A stretch of 64,000 bases of DNA from Venturia oleaginea (lineage: Eukaryota; Ascomycota; Dothideomycetes; Venturiales; Venturiaceae), in assembly GCA_013176395.1 (NCBI GenBank), contig JABMLP010000010.1, positions 868,001 to 932,000 of the forward strand. Direction: 5' to 3'. Positions 1-11,469 of the stretch are shown here, piece by piece. A program made the position numbers and the translations under genes. The stretch's first letter is position 1. Each line of letters begins with the position of its first letter. The notes beneath the pieces were generated by a model, which saw only the letters and a program-made list of their open reading frames with translations, searched no databases and was not told where the DNA came from.

Positions 1-508
1 TCGTCTTTCTCGCTGTAATGCACACTCTTAATGACCTTCGGCCTGACCAAAGAGCACTTTGTGACAATGCCTTCCAACGCGACCATGTGATTCAAATGTG
101 TCGAAGTCAAGGTTCTAGGATTGCAAGCGAACTCTCCGAAACTTCCAATGAAGGCACAGTAGTACATAACATCGTCTGCCGTTTGATCCGGTCTTGACGA
201 CACAACAGCCACGACTTGCTTGAGTGCTCTATCAAAGGCTTGCGAGTAATCGAAGGGGTTATTGAGTAGGCCATCTGCCAGGTCTCGGTTGTGGGCACGG
301 ATTTCGTCGATAGATACTGCGAGGCGACGCTGATTACGATTGAGCATGAGAGTGATATCGGCGCGGTATGATCGGGCTCTTGGGTCGGCTGATGGGTGTT
401 AGCTAGGGACAACAGGAGGGCTTGCGCTTGCATACTTGGGTCGAGAAATTCCTCGGCAAATCGAACTCGGTCACGAACGACCTCATCTCGGAGTTGCGGT
501 TCATCCAT
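1..508 (-). CDS. mcm3: DNA replication licensing factor MCM3, N-terminal part (cut by window edge)
   Basis: This is the N-terminus of Mcm3, a subunit of the MCM2-7 replicative helicase that is loaded at origins in G1 and acts in the nucleus. Exon 1 is 436-508 and a 47-nt intron (389-435, GTATGC...CAG) splits it from exon 2 (388 down to base 1, continuing outside). The spliced protein reads EEFLDPTDPRARSYRADI at the join, then LNRNQRRLAVSIDEIRAHNR, both characteristic of fungal Mcm3. The AAA+ ATPase domain lies outside the window. Without splicing the frame runs out of register, which explains why an uninterrupted ORF here looks unfamiliar. It is divergent from the thiolase gene at 1084, with a 575-bp shared upstream region. 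The identification is firm; only the distal part is unseen. Confidence 0.93.
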
Positions 509-1083
509 CGTGGGTGTAGGTATGTTTACAACTGTGTTGTGGAGGGGATTTAGGAGTTGGCGGAGGGCTGAAAATGAGAAGAAGATCGCGTCGCGTAGGA
601 GACGCGTGAAAGAGCTAACTCGATTCGGACAAAGTGGTTTTCAAGCTGCAATCTTCTCCACCCAGTCTTTCTTGCGCTTGAGCATTCGTTACGTTCCATT
701 GCAAACGAGGCTGTCCCTCTTCCTATTCGTCTCTGTATCTGCCATCAGCCTCGCCCCTTCCCAGAAATGCGTCAAAACGTGGCTCTCCTCCAAAGATGGC
801 AAGACCGTTTCCACTCTCGTTCCCAGTTTGACAGGGACGCACGGCGATACCATAACTCTTCACTTCCTCGGACAATACAGAATCATTTAGCAATATTGAC
901 AGAATTAGCCATGGCTCAAAGTTCCAGGCTGATGAGTAAAACTCACTAACTTCCCCATATTCTGCCGGATGCCGAGGCAATCTCTGGCCTTTAAGATGGT
1001 GGAGAAATCCCCCAGACATCTGTCCTTCCCCAGATCACCCACTTCTCTCTTGCATCCAGACCTATCTCACTTTTATCTTCACA
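509..1083. promoter_or_regulatory. Shared divergent upstream region of MCM3 and thiolase
   Basis: This 575-bp interval lies between two divergently transcribed start codons. Short open frames cross it on both strands but none has a recognisable motif, splice continuation or good start context. I read it as promoter and 5' leader sequence for both genes. No specific transcription-factor site is claimed. Confidence 0.5.
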
Positions 1084-2453
1084 ATGGCTACTGAAAGACT
1101 AAGACAGTTCACCCAACAGCTGGGCTTCACTGGCAAGACTGGCCTCGACGCCATGTAAGCTACCCCGCTGGAGGCGATGATGCAGTATTGTTTAATGATT
1201 ACAATTATAGCACCACCAAGAACGCAGATGATATCGTCATCACTCTCGCTATCCGTACGCCTCTGACCAAAGCCGGAAAGGGTGGTTTCAAGGACACTGG
1301 ACTCGACGGCATTGTCGTCAAGCTGTTGAAGGAGGTGAACAAGCGCAGCAACCTTGACCCAGCTCTCGTCGAGGATATTTGCTTGGGCAATGTAGGTTGA
1401 GACATAGAAGGAATGCCACATATAGAAAGACTAATCATAAAACAACAGGTCAACGAAGGTAAAGCTGCCTACATGGTTCGCGCCGCCGCCCTCGCTGCTG
1501 GCTTCCCAAACACCACGGCTGCCTCTTCCGTCAACCGCTTCTGCTCCTCTGGTCTCAAGGCTACGCAAGATATTGCAAACCAGATCGCTATGGGCTCCAT
1601 CGATTGCGGTATTGCCATCGGTGCCGAATCCATGTCCACTCCTGGTGAGAGACTCAACCGACCATTCACCGATGAGGTTCTAGAGAACCAGGAAGCAAAG
1701 GACTGTCAGCAGCCTATGGGACAAACCAGCGAGAACGTTGGTGCTGATTTCAACATTACTCGCGAGATGCAAGATAGATATGCGTACGAATCATACAGAA
1801 GAGCAGAAGTCGCACAAAAGGAGGGTTGGTTCGAGGATGAGATTGTCCCCATCACCACTCAGATCAAGGACCCAAAGACTGGCGAACCCAAGACGGTCAC
1901 ACTCACAAAGGATGAGGGCCCAAGATGGGGAACCACATACGAGGGACTGAGCAAGATCCGACCTGCATTCCCTGAATTCGGCAACCGCAGCACTGGTGGC
2001 AACTCGTCACAGGTCACGGATGGTGCTGCCGCTGTCCTGTTGATGAAGCGTAGTATGGCCGAGGCTCTTGGACAGCCTATTGTGGCCAAATTCGTTGGTG
2101 CGACAATCGCTGGTCTTGCACCAAGAATCATGGGTATCGGCCCATCCATTGCTATTCCAAAGCTTCTCCACAAGTTCAATCTCACCGTTGACGACATCGA
2201 CATCTTTGAGCTGAATGAGGCTTTCGCATCTATGGCCGTCTACTGCGTAAACACTTTGAAGATTGACCACTCCAAAATGAACGTTCGAGGCGGAGCCATC
2301 GCTCTTGGTCATCCATTGGGCGCGACTGGTACACGACAAATTGTCACTGGTTTGAGCGAGGCTCGAAGACAGAAGAAGAAGATCATGTTGACGAGTATGT
2401 GCATTGGAACAGGTCAAGGAATGGCTGGTTTGTTTGTTAACGAGCAGGTGTAA
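1084..2453 (+). CDS. Peroxisomal 3-ketoacyl-CoA thiolase
   Basis: This enzyme makes the last thiolytic cleavage of peroxisomal beta-oxidation, releasing acetyl-CoA from 3-ketoacyl-CoA. Exons are 1084-1154, 1211-1391 and 1449-2453, joining in phase to 418 aa, the usual size. The N-terminus carries RLRQFTQQL at residues 5-13, which fits the PTS2 consensus (R/K)(L/V/I)x5(H/Q)(L/A), so import by Pex7 is expected. The acylated nucleophile is in NRFCSSGL, the catalytic His in GGAIALGHPLGATG and the second Cys in CIGTGQGMAG. All three active-site residues are therefore present. The start was chosen because it gives the PTS2 directly after the initiator and follows a C/A-rich leader. It is the Pot1/Fox3/KAT-type enzyme rather than the cytosolic acetoacetyl-CoA thiolase, which lacks PTS2. 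Confidence 0.95.
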
Positions 2454-3030
2454 AGACTTTGTATATAGGCGTCCTGTACAAAAACATTATATTGGGTGGA
2501 ACTGTTCTGGCACTCATGATTCGAATTTGAGCTTTATCATGCATCTGATACCTGTGATTGACATAGAAGATTGACATTTTGAAAATGGTGTATGGGAGGG
2601 ACAGGGATTACAAAACTGACGATAATTCGGGCAGTCGATATAGCCAGGTCTCCCTAGTGAGCCGTAGCCTCGCAGGTCATCACGACACACAACATGAGCT
2701 AAACAACATTTTGTTTCTCCCACGTATCACATTTCTTTGCCGTTTGCATTTGCGAAAGAATGCTCGGGATGAGGGTGAGGAAATGACAGCATAGGTGCAT
2801 GTTGAGAGTGCCGATCATCCAATGACGCATTGTCGCAGCCTCGCCTCAGGAATCTCGCACATCACGCCACCAACAAACAATAGTTGTGTGCTCTGTTGCC
2901 AGTCAATTGGTACGAGACCATTCCAGCCACTTGACAGCTATAAAGCCTGCCTTGCCGCTGCTCTACTCTTTTGCTCCTCTGCATACAACCACACAACCTA
3001 CACCAAGCCACGCCACAAACACCAACCATC
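2454..3030. other. Intergenic region, thiolase 3' end and upstream of the next gene
   Basis: This 577-bp stretch holds the thiolase 3' UTR and the promoter of the gene at 3031. A Cys-containing minus-strand open frame around 2514-2723 has no ATG and no family resemblance, so it is not called. The only clear element is the TATA motif listed separately. Confidence 0.5.
2939..2945 (+). promoter_or_regulatory. TATA box candidate upstream of 3031
   Basis: TATAAAG lies about 90 nt before the ATG at 3031, followed by a C/A-rich leader typical of fungal 5' UTRs. The spacing suits a core promoter for the downstream gene. Confidence 0.45.
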
Positions 3031-3846
3031 ATGGCTGTCCCATTGTCAATTGCTCCCACAGATATCGGTGCTATGACTCCAAATACACTCTCAGAAGCAG
3101 AGGCTGCATTCACTGTAGGTCCTCAACTTTCTACTCAACCAATCTCTATTCCAGAACCACATCCACACCCCGAATATCATATTCACACGTCTTCTCCAAA
3201 CTCACCCGTCCATGTCCAGTTCAATGCCATTCACCAAACCTCCTCCTCTGGACCACCAAAGCCTTTCGTCCCACACCCCGAACATGCTATGCTGCGCCGG
3301 CAATCACACAATTACCTCGATGCAGCAACCGAAGCCGGGCTGCCACCCTCAGCATGCGAGCCTCCATATCCGAGTGAAGAGACGGCAGAGCAAGTGAAGG
3401 GCAATTTGTCTAGAGGAACAACCCAAGCGGTATTGGCAAAGATGGATTCATTGACCAAGACAACAAGTGCAGACGGTGGAGTACAAGAAGAACATACCCA
3501 CGTTACCTTCGCCGGCTCAATAACTACCACATCCTTGGCCCTTGCTGACAACTCCGCTCTCGACATCGGCATTCTGAACAAACGTCTCGCACGCGAAGGA
3601 CATCGTCGCACCTCCTCCATTACCGTCCCTGTCCCTGCTGATCTCAAGGAGAACAGCAATACAAGCGGACCAGATCAAGTCTTCAACAAACCCGTGTATG
3701 ATAGGACCAAGTCGTGGAAGCGTGAGGACAAGAAGAGAGCATTGTACCAACAAGAGAAGTTGATGGAAGAAGAGCGGAGGAACGGCAAGCACTACGGCTA
3801 TGACAGCGCTGGGGAGGAAGGTTCAAAGCAGTATGGGCAGTATTGA
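3031..3846 (+). CDS. Hypothetical protein, largely disordered
   Basis: This is a single-exon frame of 271 aa starting MAVPLSIAPTD. The ATG at 3031 sits in the good context ACCATCATGG; an earlier in-frame ATG at 2971 would lie close to the TATA motif and is less likely. The protein has no recognisable catalytic domain. The first 120 residues are rich in Pro, His and Ser. The middle has low-complexity Thr/Ser stretches. The C-terminal 60 residues are strongly charged (KSWKREDKKRALYQQEKLMEEERR), with a likely short helix or coiled coil, and end in a Gly/Tyr/Gln tail. Composition and codon pattern look like a real fungal gene. Function is unknown, and I cannot place it in a named family. Confidence 0.7.
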   Translation: MAVPLSIAPTDIGAMTPNTLSEAEAAFTVGPQLSTQPISIPEPHPHPEYHIHTSSPNSPVHVQFNAIHQTSSSGPPKPFVPHPEHAMLRRQSHNYLDAATEAGLPPSACEPPYPSEETAEQVKGNLSRGTTQAVLAKMDSLTKTTSADGGVQEEHTHVTFAGSITTTSLALADNSALDIGILNKRLAREGHRRTSSITVPVPADLKENSNTSGPDQVFNKPVYDRTKSWKREDKKRALYQQEKLMEEERRNGKHYGYDSAGEEGSKQYGQY

Positions 3847-5222
3847 TTCGAGCCTTGGGCTAAACCGTGGTCGTTGAACATTACCACAGTTGTTTATGAT
3901 TTCATTATCACGAAAGGGGAGGATGAACATCTATTGTACAATTAGCGACCTGTACTTATATTGCGCCTGATGATGGCAACGGCAGGAAAAAGAGAATCGG
4001 GAAAGTTCTTGCCAGGCGAATGCGGGTTGGCCTGTATATCGTGTATTTAGGTGATACCTTATGTCTGCATGTCAGTGCAAGGATTTGAGGCTGATATTCC
4101 GCATACAAGAAGTAATGGATAAAATTTGTTCTTAACCATTATTGCCATTTACTTGACCTGGAGCATGTCACCGCAGCGGGGGTACCAGCTCTCTTCCCCA
4201 GTGTCAACAGAGACCGACAGCGACAAAAACCTAGTAAGGTCAGCATCAACTTGCTTGATATGTATTGTTATCTAACTGCAAGGCTTGAAAACCAACGTCA
4301 TCTTCGATTTTTAAAGAGTAGGAAGATGGAAGCGGGGAAGGGAGGCGTTGAATTGACCGAGTCTGTGTAACACCACGAGGAAGCCTTCGCAGTTGGTCGG
4401 GCATGGTCTGCAGTAGTTGACAATTCGACATGTATGGCCATGATTTGGCCAAATCTAGATGAAGGTCTTTAGATGTCATAGCGTAGTATTCTGGAAGCCG
4501 GGGAACGCTGCCATCAGTATCACATGAAGCAAAACACTGGATGCGCGCGGGATCTTCAAGCAGAAGAGATGTAACAGTATGTTACTCTTCTCGTTATGAC
4601 AGCAGCCACTTTTCTGCCCGACAAACACACCAGCCTCGGCACCTTCCCCCAACAGCATCCGTCCTCCATACTACAATGCGTGAACAAAGTTTTTTTCTTC
4701 TTGTTTTCTGTGTCAGTGTAAAACAGTTTAGGGGAAAAAATCAAAGGGGGAGAATAAGAGACTACCCGCCATGTATGATAACCACTTCTTCCTAGCCATC
4801 ATCTATCATCTTCATCCACACCATCCCAATCTCTTTCCTCCCAGATCTCCATGCTCTTCCCTATCATGCAAGACCCTGCTATTGATGTGTGTCAATCACG
4901 TTGCCATCAACCATTGAGCCAGAGCTCGGCCTCTTACGAGCTCTGTAGAGCACATGGATCGTTGCCCGAACTTCCCCTTTTCATCGAAGTGCTCCATGCT
5001 CTTCATGTTTGACGTTCGCAATCGGTCGATGCCTGTCTCGATCGACTCGGATCGATGCCTGCAATGCAGGGCAATACGACGATCAGATGCGGGGAAGTAC
5101 GAGGTGGAATGAACACTCGCATGTGTAATGATACAATAAGGTAGGGGTTCTTATGTACCTAAATCATGTCCTACTTGTAGAACGACCAGCAAATGCCGGC
5201 CTCAACGTCAGCCAACAATTCT
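3847..5222. other. Convergent intergenic region, no gene seen
   Basis: These 1.4 kb lie between the 3' ends of the hypothetical gene and UPF2. Several short frames occur on both strands (for example around 4541-4795), but none has conserved motifs or splice-consistent extension. A poly-T/A stretch near 4690-4740 and a cluster of GATC-rich short repeats near 5025-5060 are the only visible features. Confidence 0.5.
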
Positions 5223-8200
5223 TTAAGCGCATCGGCCCCGGAACGAGCCGTTGCCGCTACGCTTGCGGTGTGAGGATGAACGTTGCTGGGAGGTGCTTGA
5301 TGGTGCTTGACGACGTGACACCGCTGGCTGGTCCTCTGCTGGACTGAGAGAATCATGCGGGCTCGTGGCACAGGTCACCTCAACACACTTCGTCCCAACA
5401 TTGTTCTTGTCCTTGGTGTTGTCATACCAGTCAAGATCGCTCGTTTGCAGCCTCCTTGCTTTTTGATTGCGCGCATTATTCCCGGCCTTGTCGAGGCGTG
5501 GGGAACTGTATGGATTCTGCGGTTGTTTTTCGAGAGCTGGATATTCTGACATGTAAGTGTGACTGATCTTGGGATTGACAATGGGAACTGTAACAATGAA
5601 ATTGGCGGCTGTATGTCGCAGCGCTCTATTTGGGTTAGGTTGGATTGGGGGCAAAGAAAGGTGGTCATCACCATCGTCTGGTCCATCAGTGCTGAGATCG
5701 TAGTTGAGGACAAGATTCTTAATCCTCTGCTGCTCTTCCTTTTCTGCCTGTTGCTGTGAGCGCATAGCGACGGCGAAATTTGAGTCTGCGGGGAGGTCAA
5801 TCTGTCGCGTCTGTTGTCGGTTACCACGTTTGCTCAGAAGAGAGAACTTGACTGTGCTTGGTGAGAACTCTGTCGAGGTAGAAGCAGCGGTCAAAAGTTC
5901 GTCGCCATTCGCAGCTTCAGCCTTGCGGCGCATTGGCAATGGGACATCAAACAGAGTCTTTCGCTCAAATTTGCGAGACTCGACACTCTCCGTCATCATC
6001 TTCGCGAGCTCACGATCGAAATCAGCATCTGCCTCGGGGTCTCGTTCCTCTTCTTGGCGTGTGACGACGATTCGCTCTTCTTCCTCTTCGTCACCACTGG
6101 CAGAATCGTCGTTTGCTTCTTCCTCGACTCCTTCTTCGATATCCTCACCGGATGATTTATCATCAACAAGAGCTTTGGGTTCCTCTTCGTCATTTCCATC
6201 GTCCGATGAAGAATCCTCCTCGGCTTCTTCAGGCTCGGCGGGCTTGTCTGCGGCTGGGACCAAGTAGTTTTGTTTGACGACCTCGCCGAAAGCTTTGCTG
6301 GCCTCTTCAAGAGTGGTCAGGAGTCTCCACTGAGGTCGAAGCGCAAAGAACGTATCTTGAACCAGGAACTCTGTATCCATAGGCAGTGGCTCCTTTGTCT
6401 GAATGTAGTACTGAAAGAAGGTCAAGAAGAAATCGAGCTTCTTCTTGGCCGCGCCTTTGCTAAAAAACTCGCCACAATTCTCGAGAAGCGTGCAGACAAG
6501 TCGGATTCGGAAGTAGTCATCAGGGAGATCGATGGGATTGAAATTGCCTGGCGTTGGCGTACCACCTTCGTGACCGTATGTGACGAGCTTGTAGAGCGTC
6601 TCAAAGATCAGGGGTGAATCCACCAGTTTATAGATATACAATTCACTCAAGTATTTGACCTCCGCAAGTCGACGTTGGTTGAATTTGAAGTCGTTCAACT
6701 CCAGACCAAAGGTGATTGCTTCTAAAAGATCGTCGACAATTGAGACGACGAAATCAAAGTGGTGTCGACGAAGTGCATCAAGAAGTGCTGCCAACAGACC
6801 AATGTTCATATACTTGATCTTTCCGGGTTTGGTGAAGATTTTGGTGAGTATCGCGACTACCTCCTCATCCTCCCAATGAAGCTTTCTGACCTGTTTGGCA
6901 ATTCGTTCCAGAGTGCGACGGTTCAGGTCAAGAAAGATAAGTTTTCGAATAAACATATCGACTGGCGAACATTCTTTCTGCTCGATAGAACCACGCTCTG
7001 GTGGGTTGACGTAGTACATTGCATTCTCGATCAGCATGCGTTCCTGTTGACCAAGATGCTGAGCACCCTTTTTGCGCTGCAGTGTCTCGAGGAAGGAAGT
7101 CATCCGTGGTGATGTGTCCGGGTTTCGAAGTAGGTAGCGTCCACAGTTTTCGAGCAGACTTGAGATGATCTCAATGTTCATGCGAGAGAATTCGTCCAGG
7201 GATACCTTCAAGCAATGGAAGATCACATGTTCAGGAACGACGCCGAACTTAGTCAGTTCAGCTAGATATCGCACGTTCTGCATTCGAACCTGTCCAAGAA
7301 AGTCCTTCGTCTTGCGACGCTGAAGACTTCGGAATTCGTCGTCGAGGTAGGAAACTAGAGACTGCGAGACGTCTGGCATGTACTTGCCCAATGTCGCAAC
7401 AAGGCGAGAATACAGAGGAAGCAAATCAGAGCGTCCTTTTGGTATTTCTTGGACAGTTTTGATCATTCGATTTCGCGAAGCCTTCGAGTTGAGGAAGCAG
7501 AAGTCAATTGCAGCTTGATCCACCATGTCCTTACCAGTGAGCTCCGGGAGGCGTGCGAGAAGTGCATCGACCTGTGCGCCCACATTCTTGTTCGCAATGG
7601 CTGTGGAAAGATCATCGGCATCCGTGGTCTTTGCCTCAGCCTTCTCATTTTCGTCAACTCTCTTGCCGACCTGATCATCAATGTCCGATTTCTTCTTCTT
7701 GCCATCCTCGAGAAGAATACCTGGTATACGATCTTTCAGTTCGACGAGATTCTCGTAGAAGCGACGTTCGTCCTCGTCTTCCCAGATTCCAGCGCCTTCG
7801 CCTTGTCCACGTAGATAGTCTCCAGTCTTGACGAGTCCGATCGCATTGTCTCCAGCATTGGCCGTGGCCTCCTTCTCCTTCAAGTCAGGCATCTCAACTT
7901 CCAGAGCATCTGCCAATACCTGGGTGTTCTGAAAGAGTCGATCCTGAGCCTTGACTTGCTTTTCATAATTGGTTTGACGATCTTCGAAGACCTCCCCGGA
8001 TCTGACATAGGCTTCAGCATTGCGGCGGCTCTGCGCGATGAGGTTCTTCTGGTCCCGAACCAAGTGGGCTTTGACATCCTCCAAATACCGAGCTAGGATA
8101 TTCTTGAAACGCTGGCGCATCTCTGGAGTTACAAGCGGTTGGTCCTCGTGGATCCTCTGGTCTTCTTCAGTAGCGCTTCCATTCCCATTCTTGTCCTTTG

Positions 8201-9095
8201 CATTGATCATGTTTCCATCCTCGGTCACCGTCTTACGACCTTCAGAAACTGCAGATTTTGTGCCAATTATGTCCCAGGAAAATGTCTTGACGAACAGCAC
8301 AACGAGTGGAAGGTTGGTGTGTTCTCGGTCATGACCCAGCAAGTCCTTTAGTACTTCGAGCGGGAATGGCTCAGGATCTGCCGCCTCGCTACGGACACCG
8401 TTTGCGCCAGCCTTTGTCTTTGCTGTAGTTTCTGCAATCTTGGCGCCTCCCGTAGCTTTGCCTGCCTCCTCGGGTCGGATTACATCCTCCAAACTTCGCA
8501 GAACTCCAGCGAGCCAAAGTTCTGTCGCCACGTGCAGGAGCACTCTCTGACGCGAAATACGCTCCTTCTCTTCTTTCTCTCGCAATTCTTGGGAGAGCGC
8601 CTTCAACTGTATCTTATCGGGTGTGCTTAGTCCGCGTCCAATCATCCAACCAAGGTATCCGGTGAAATCAGCGGGGCCAAAACGTTGATGGAGGGCGCTG
8701 ATGATTTCCACACCAGCTCCGATTTCAGCGGGCGACTTGAGTTTGCAGAGTCCTTCATAGCAGGCTGAGATTATTTCCGAGAGGTATCGGTGGAGGGAGA
8801 GGGAGCGGATTTCCTGGGTGAAGGTGCTGAGGGTGGGAGGATTGACCGAAGTACGTAGGCGTTTTATGAAAGCTGTATTCTTTTTCAAATTTGAATCTAG
8901 TGAGCTCTGGACTGGGAAGACAGCTACGATTGAAGTCAGTACTTGTGCCGAATGAGTTCTGGTTGTAGCCCGCACTTGTATCTCCAGCCCAAGCTTTTGC
9001 ATTGAGTTCGCGCAATTCGCCTGTGCCACATGTTAGGTTTAGCACACATCATCTTGCGGTATTTGTCCTTGCATACGCTTTCTATGGCGGTCCAT
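5223..9095 (-). CDS. Nonsense-mediated mRNA decay factor UPF2/NMD2
   Basis: Upf2 bridges Upf1 and Upf3 in nonsense-mediated decay in the cytoplasm. The reconstructed start is a 19-nt first exon (9077-9095) encoding MDRHRK. It is followed by a 56-nt intron, exon 2 at 8976-9020 (RELRELNAKAWAGDT), a second intron (8924-8975, or to 8912 if the other acceptor is used) and one long exon to 5223. This gives about 1254 aa. The sequence SLDSNLKKNTAFIKRLR opens the first MIF4G-like domain. Two more MIF4G-type helical regions follow, with a C-terminal acidic block of long Asp/Glu runs around residues 940-1010 and the Upf1-binding region beyond it. An uninterrupted frame from 9029 gives an unrelated N-terminus and is wrong. 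It is divergent from the esterase-like gene. The gene could be named nmd2 or upf2. Confidence 0.92.
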
Positions 9096-9860
9096 GTGGA
9101 CGGCGGGGTGTATCGTGGAAGCTTAGTCGCTACGGGTTGTACATGAAGGCAGGCAATTCGACGAAACCAGTAGCTCGCATCTCTTTTGGGGGTGAATGCA
9201 GCGGAGTATTGGTGACAGGGCGGGTGCCTGGTGTTTTTTTTGGCGGAGAAGCGATGGTACCCAGTATTTGGTATGCGCGTGGGGGGCGAGTTTCTTGGTG
9301 TTGTGTTTCTGAAGATTGTTCTTTTAGCGTCAGCGTTGAGGATGAGCGAATATGAACCTTATTCGAGAATCAACCTTCAACAAAGCGTCGACTCACAAAC
9401 GTACCGGGACGCACACGACTACTGGCCTAGGTAACATACACTGTTACGATAGTACAAAGCGGGATGGCTAGATACAGGATCAAGCTATGCAATGGGATGG
9501 ATCATGGGATATGTTTCACCGTCCCTTGCAGCTGTGCATGAAAGTATCCTGCTCCTCACCGGGATATTCTCTATTTTGACAGGACATAGAGAACAACAGC
9601 AGCACCTCCTCGATGACAGACATCCACGTCTACTGTGTAAGTTACACCAAGCTCACCATGAGTCATGGGGTCGCGCTTAATATCACAAAGTAAGAGACTT
9701 AAGAGTATACGTAGTATGTAGAAACACGGGGCTCATCCATGTGCTGGATATATTAATCCCATCGAATGGCCAGGGTGGCTTCTGAAAACTTCAATGCGAC
9801 GACATCTCATAAAAGAGATCCAGGTAGACATACGTGCACTATGCTTGCTCATTTCTTGCC
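9096..9860. promoter_or_regulatory. Divergent upstream region of UPF2 and the esterase-like gene
   Basis: This 765-bp interval separates two divergent start codons. Plus-strand frames at 9002-9355 and 9231-9434 overlap the UPF2 leader and show no family features. I treat it as a two-way promoter with no specific motif claimed. Confidence 0.45.
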
Positions 9861-11253
9861 ATGGTTTCCTTCATCCTTAAGTCACTTCTAGTTTCCTCTC
9901 TTTTATGGATGACGACATATTCCGCCTCGCATCCTAGCGAAGGCTGTGGACTAGGCGGAAAGTCCAGTCTCACACCGGGAGGATCGTCGAAATCTTTCAA
10001 ATTCAAGAGCCATGCTGCTGCCGATGGATCGATAATAAATAGGCGATTACGGGTATACATGCCAATGGAGTATGGGAAAGACAAACCAGCGCCTCTCATA
10101 ATTGCTCTCCACGGAAACCACAGAAATGGAACCTCTTTCGAAGCCGTGACTGCTTTTTCAAGGCCAGAATACAACTCAGATGCTCTTGTGGTCTATCCGG
10201 ACGGCGTTGATGTGAGTAGCATGGGAATTCGATCAGTGGGAGGATGCGGCCATGGGTTTATGACCATTCTGAGACGGCCCTCAATTTCTTTTTGTTCAAT
10301 TCTTGGGGGCTATGGTCGATTTGTTCCCTTTAAATCGCCTGCCGTCACCCACTACTTCCTCCCACAATAGAGCTAGATGGGCCAGCTGAACGCTAATGGT
10401 GTCGTAGTTGAAATGGACAGGCGATCCATGGGCCCCGCGAGCAAAAGTGAATGATGACAGAATCTACATCGGCGAGCTGATCGACCACATTGAGGAGAAT
10501 TTCTGCGTCGACAAAAGGCGCGTTTATGTGGCGGGCTTTGCTGGTGGTGGAGGTCTCGCTCAACTTCTCGCATGCGACCCGGTCATGTCGAAACGCATCG
10601 CCGCATTTACAATCGCGGGTGGATCCATCTGGACTGATAAAGCTATGAGGCAGAAGAAGGCAGTGCGTGAACCACTCTACAATACCGCTCGATGTAAACC
10701 AGGCCGAAGTCCTATTCCAATCCTCGATTTCCATGGTGGTGAAGATCGTTTGGTGGCATACGATGGGAACTCGTTTCATGGACAGACAGTGCCAATTCCG
10801 GAATGGTTGAATTCATGGCGGCATTGGAATGGATGTGCCGCGGACAACAGGACAGAAGAGTTATATAATGGGAGGGTTACCAGATATGATTGGAACTGCG
10901 GGAAGAGTGTGAAGCCTCTGTTGCAGCATTATCTATTGCATACGGTCGAGCACACCTGGCCAGATACGACGTTGCTGAGGGAGGAAGAACAGACCGAGGA
11001 AATGCACGCGGACACCTCCAACTACTTCGATGGCACACCTATCATCATGAACTTCTTCAAGTTGCAAGAGTTGCCAATTGAGTTCGTAACAGCAAATAAG
11101 GCTATCGAACCGCTGCCCGAGGTTGAAGACATCGATGAGGTTACGCATATCAAGGACGATAGCGATGAGCCAGAGCCAAGCGCTGCTGAGACTACAGAAG
11201 AAAAAGTGGAGGATGCGAAAGAAGTTGAAGAGAAAATGAAGGATGAATTGTAG
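9861..11253 (+). CDS. CE1/feruloyl-esterase-like protein lacking the catalytic serine, with C-terminal KDEL
   Basis: Exons 9861-10211 and 10408-11253 (196-nt intron, GTGAGT...GTAG) join in phase to 398 aa. A signal peptide (about residues 1-22) is followed by an alpha/beta-hydrolase of the fungal feruloyl esterase/PHB-depolymerase-like type: ALHGNHRNG, VVYPDGVDLKW, LACDP, ILDFHGGEDRLVAYDG, EHTWPDT. The Asp (about 230) and His (about 299) of the triad are present. The nucleophile elbow, normally G-x-S-x-G, reads G160-F-A162-G-G with GCT (Ala) where Ser is expected. After the fold comes an acidic tail of about 45 residues (from about 350), and the protein ends KMKDEL. This is a K/HDEL-type ER retrieval signal, so the inferred location is the ER lumen, not the medium. 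The start at 9861 was chosen because the upstream in-frame codon at 9834 is GTG. It may be a non-catalytic ER protein; activity is doubtful. Confidence 0.85.
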
Positions 11254-11469
11254 GAACATAACGAAGGCGTTTTGCGCGGACCGAAATCAGAACCATAACA
11301 CTTATCATCAGCACTTTATGCACAGATTGATAAGAGACCAATGTCTTTATTAATGCTCAATAGATCGATCCCGAATACATACGGTCGCTGAGTAGGTATA
11401 ATAGGAAGGCAAACTCCACCCAATGCACAATGCCAATTCAGAGCAACCACCAACAGCAAGTCTACCCCC

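Noticed and set aside
396..1019. Overlapping frames on both strands between MCM3 and thiolase
   Set aside because: They overlap each other and the MCM3 first exon, show no domain, and have no splice-consistent extension. The interval is better explained as a divergent promoter.
5375..6617. Frames opposite to or shifted from UPF2 (for example 5375-5827, 5704-6267, 5996-6310)
   Set aside because: They are shadows of the acidic, low-complexity UPF2 C-terminus and are rich in Ser/Arg/Lys as expected from antisense or shifted acidic codons.
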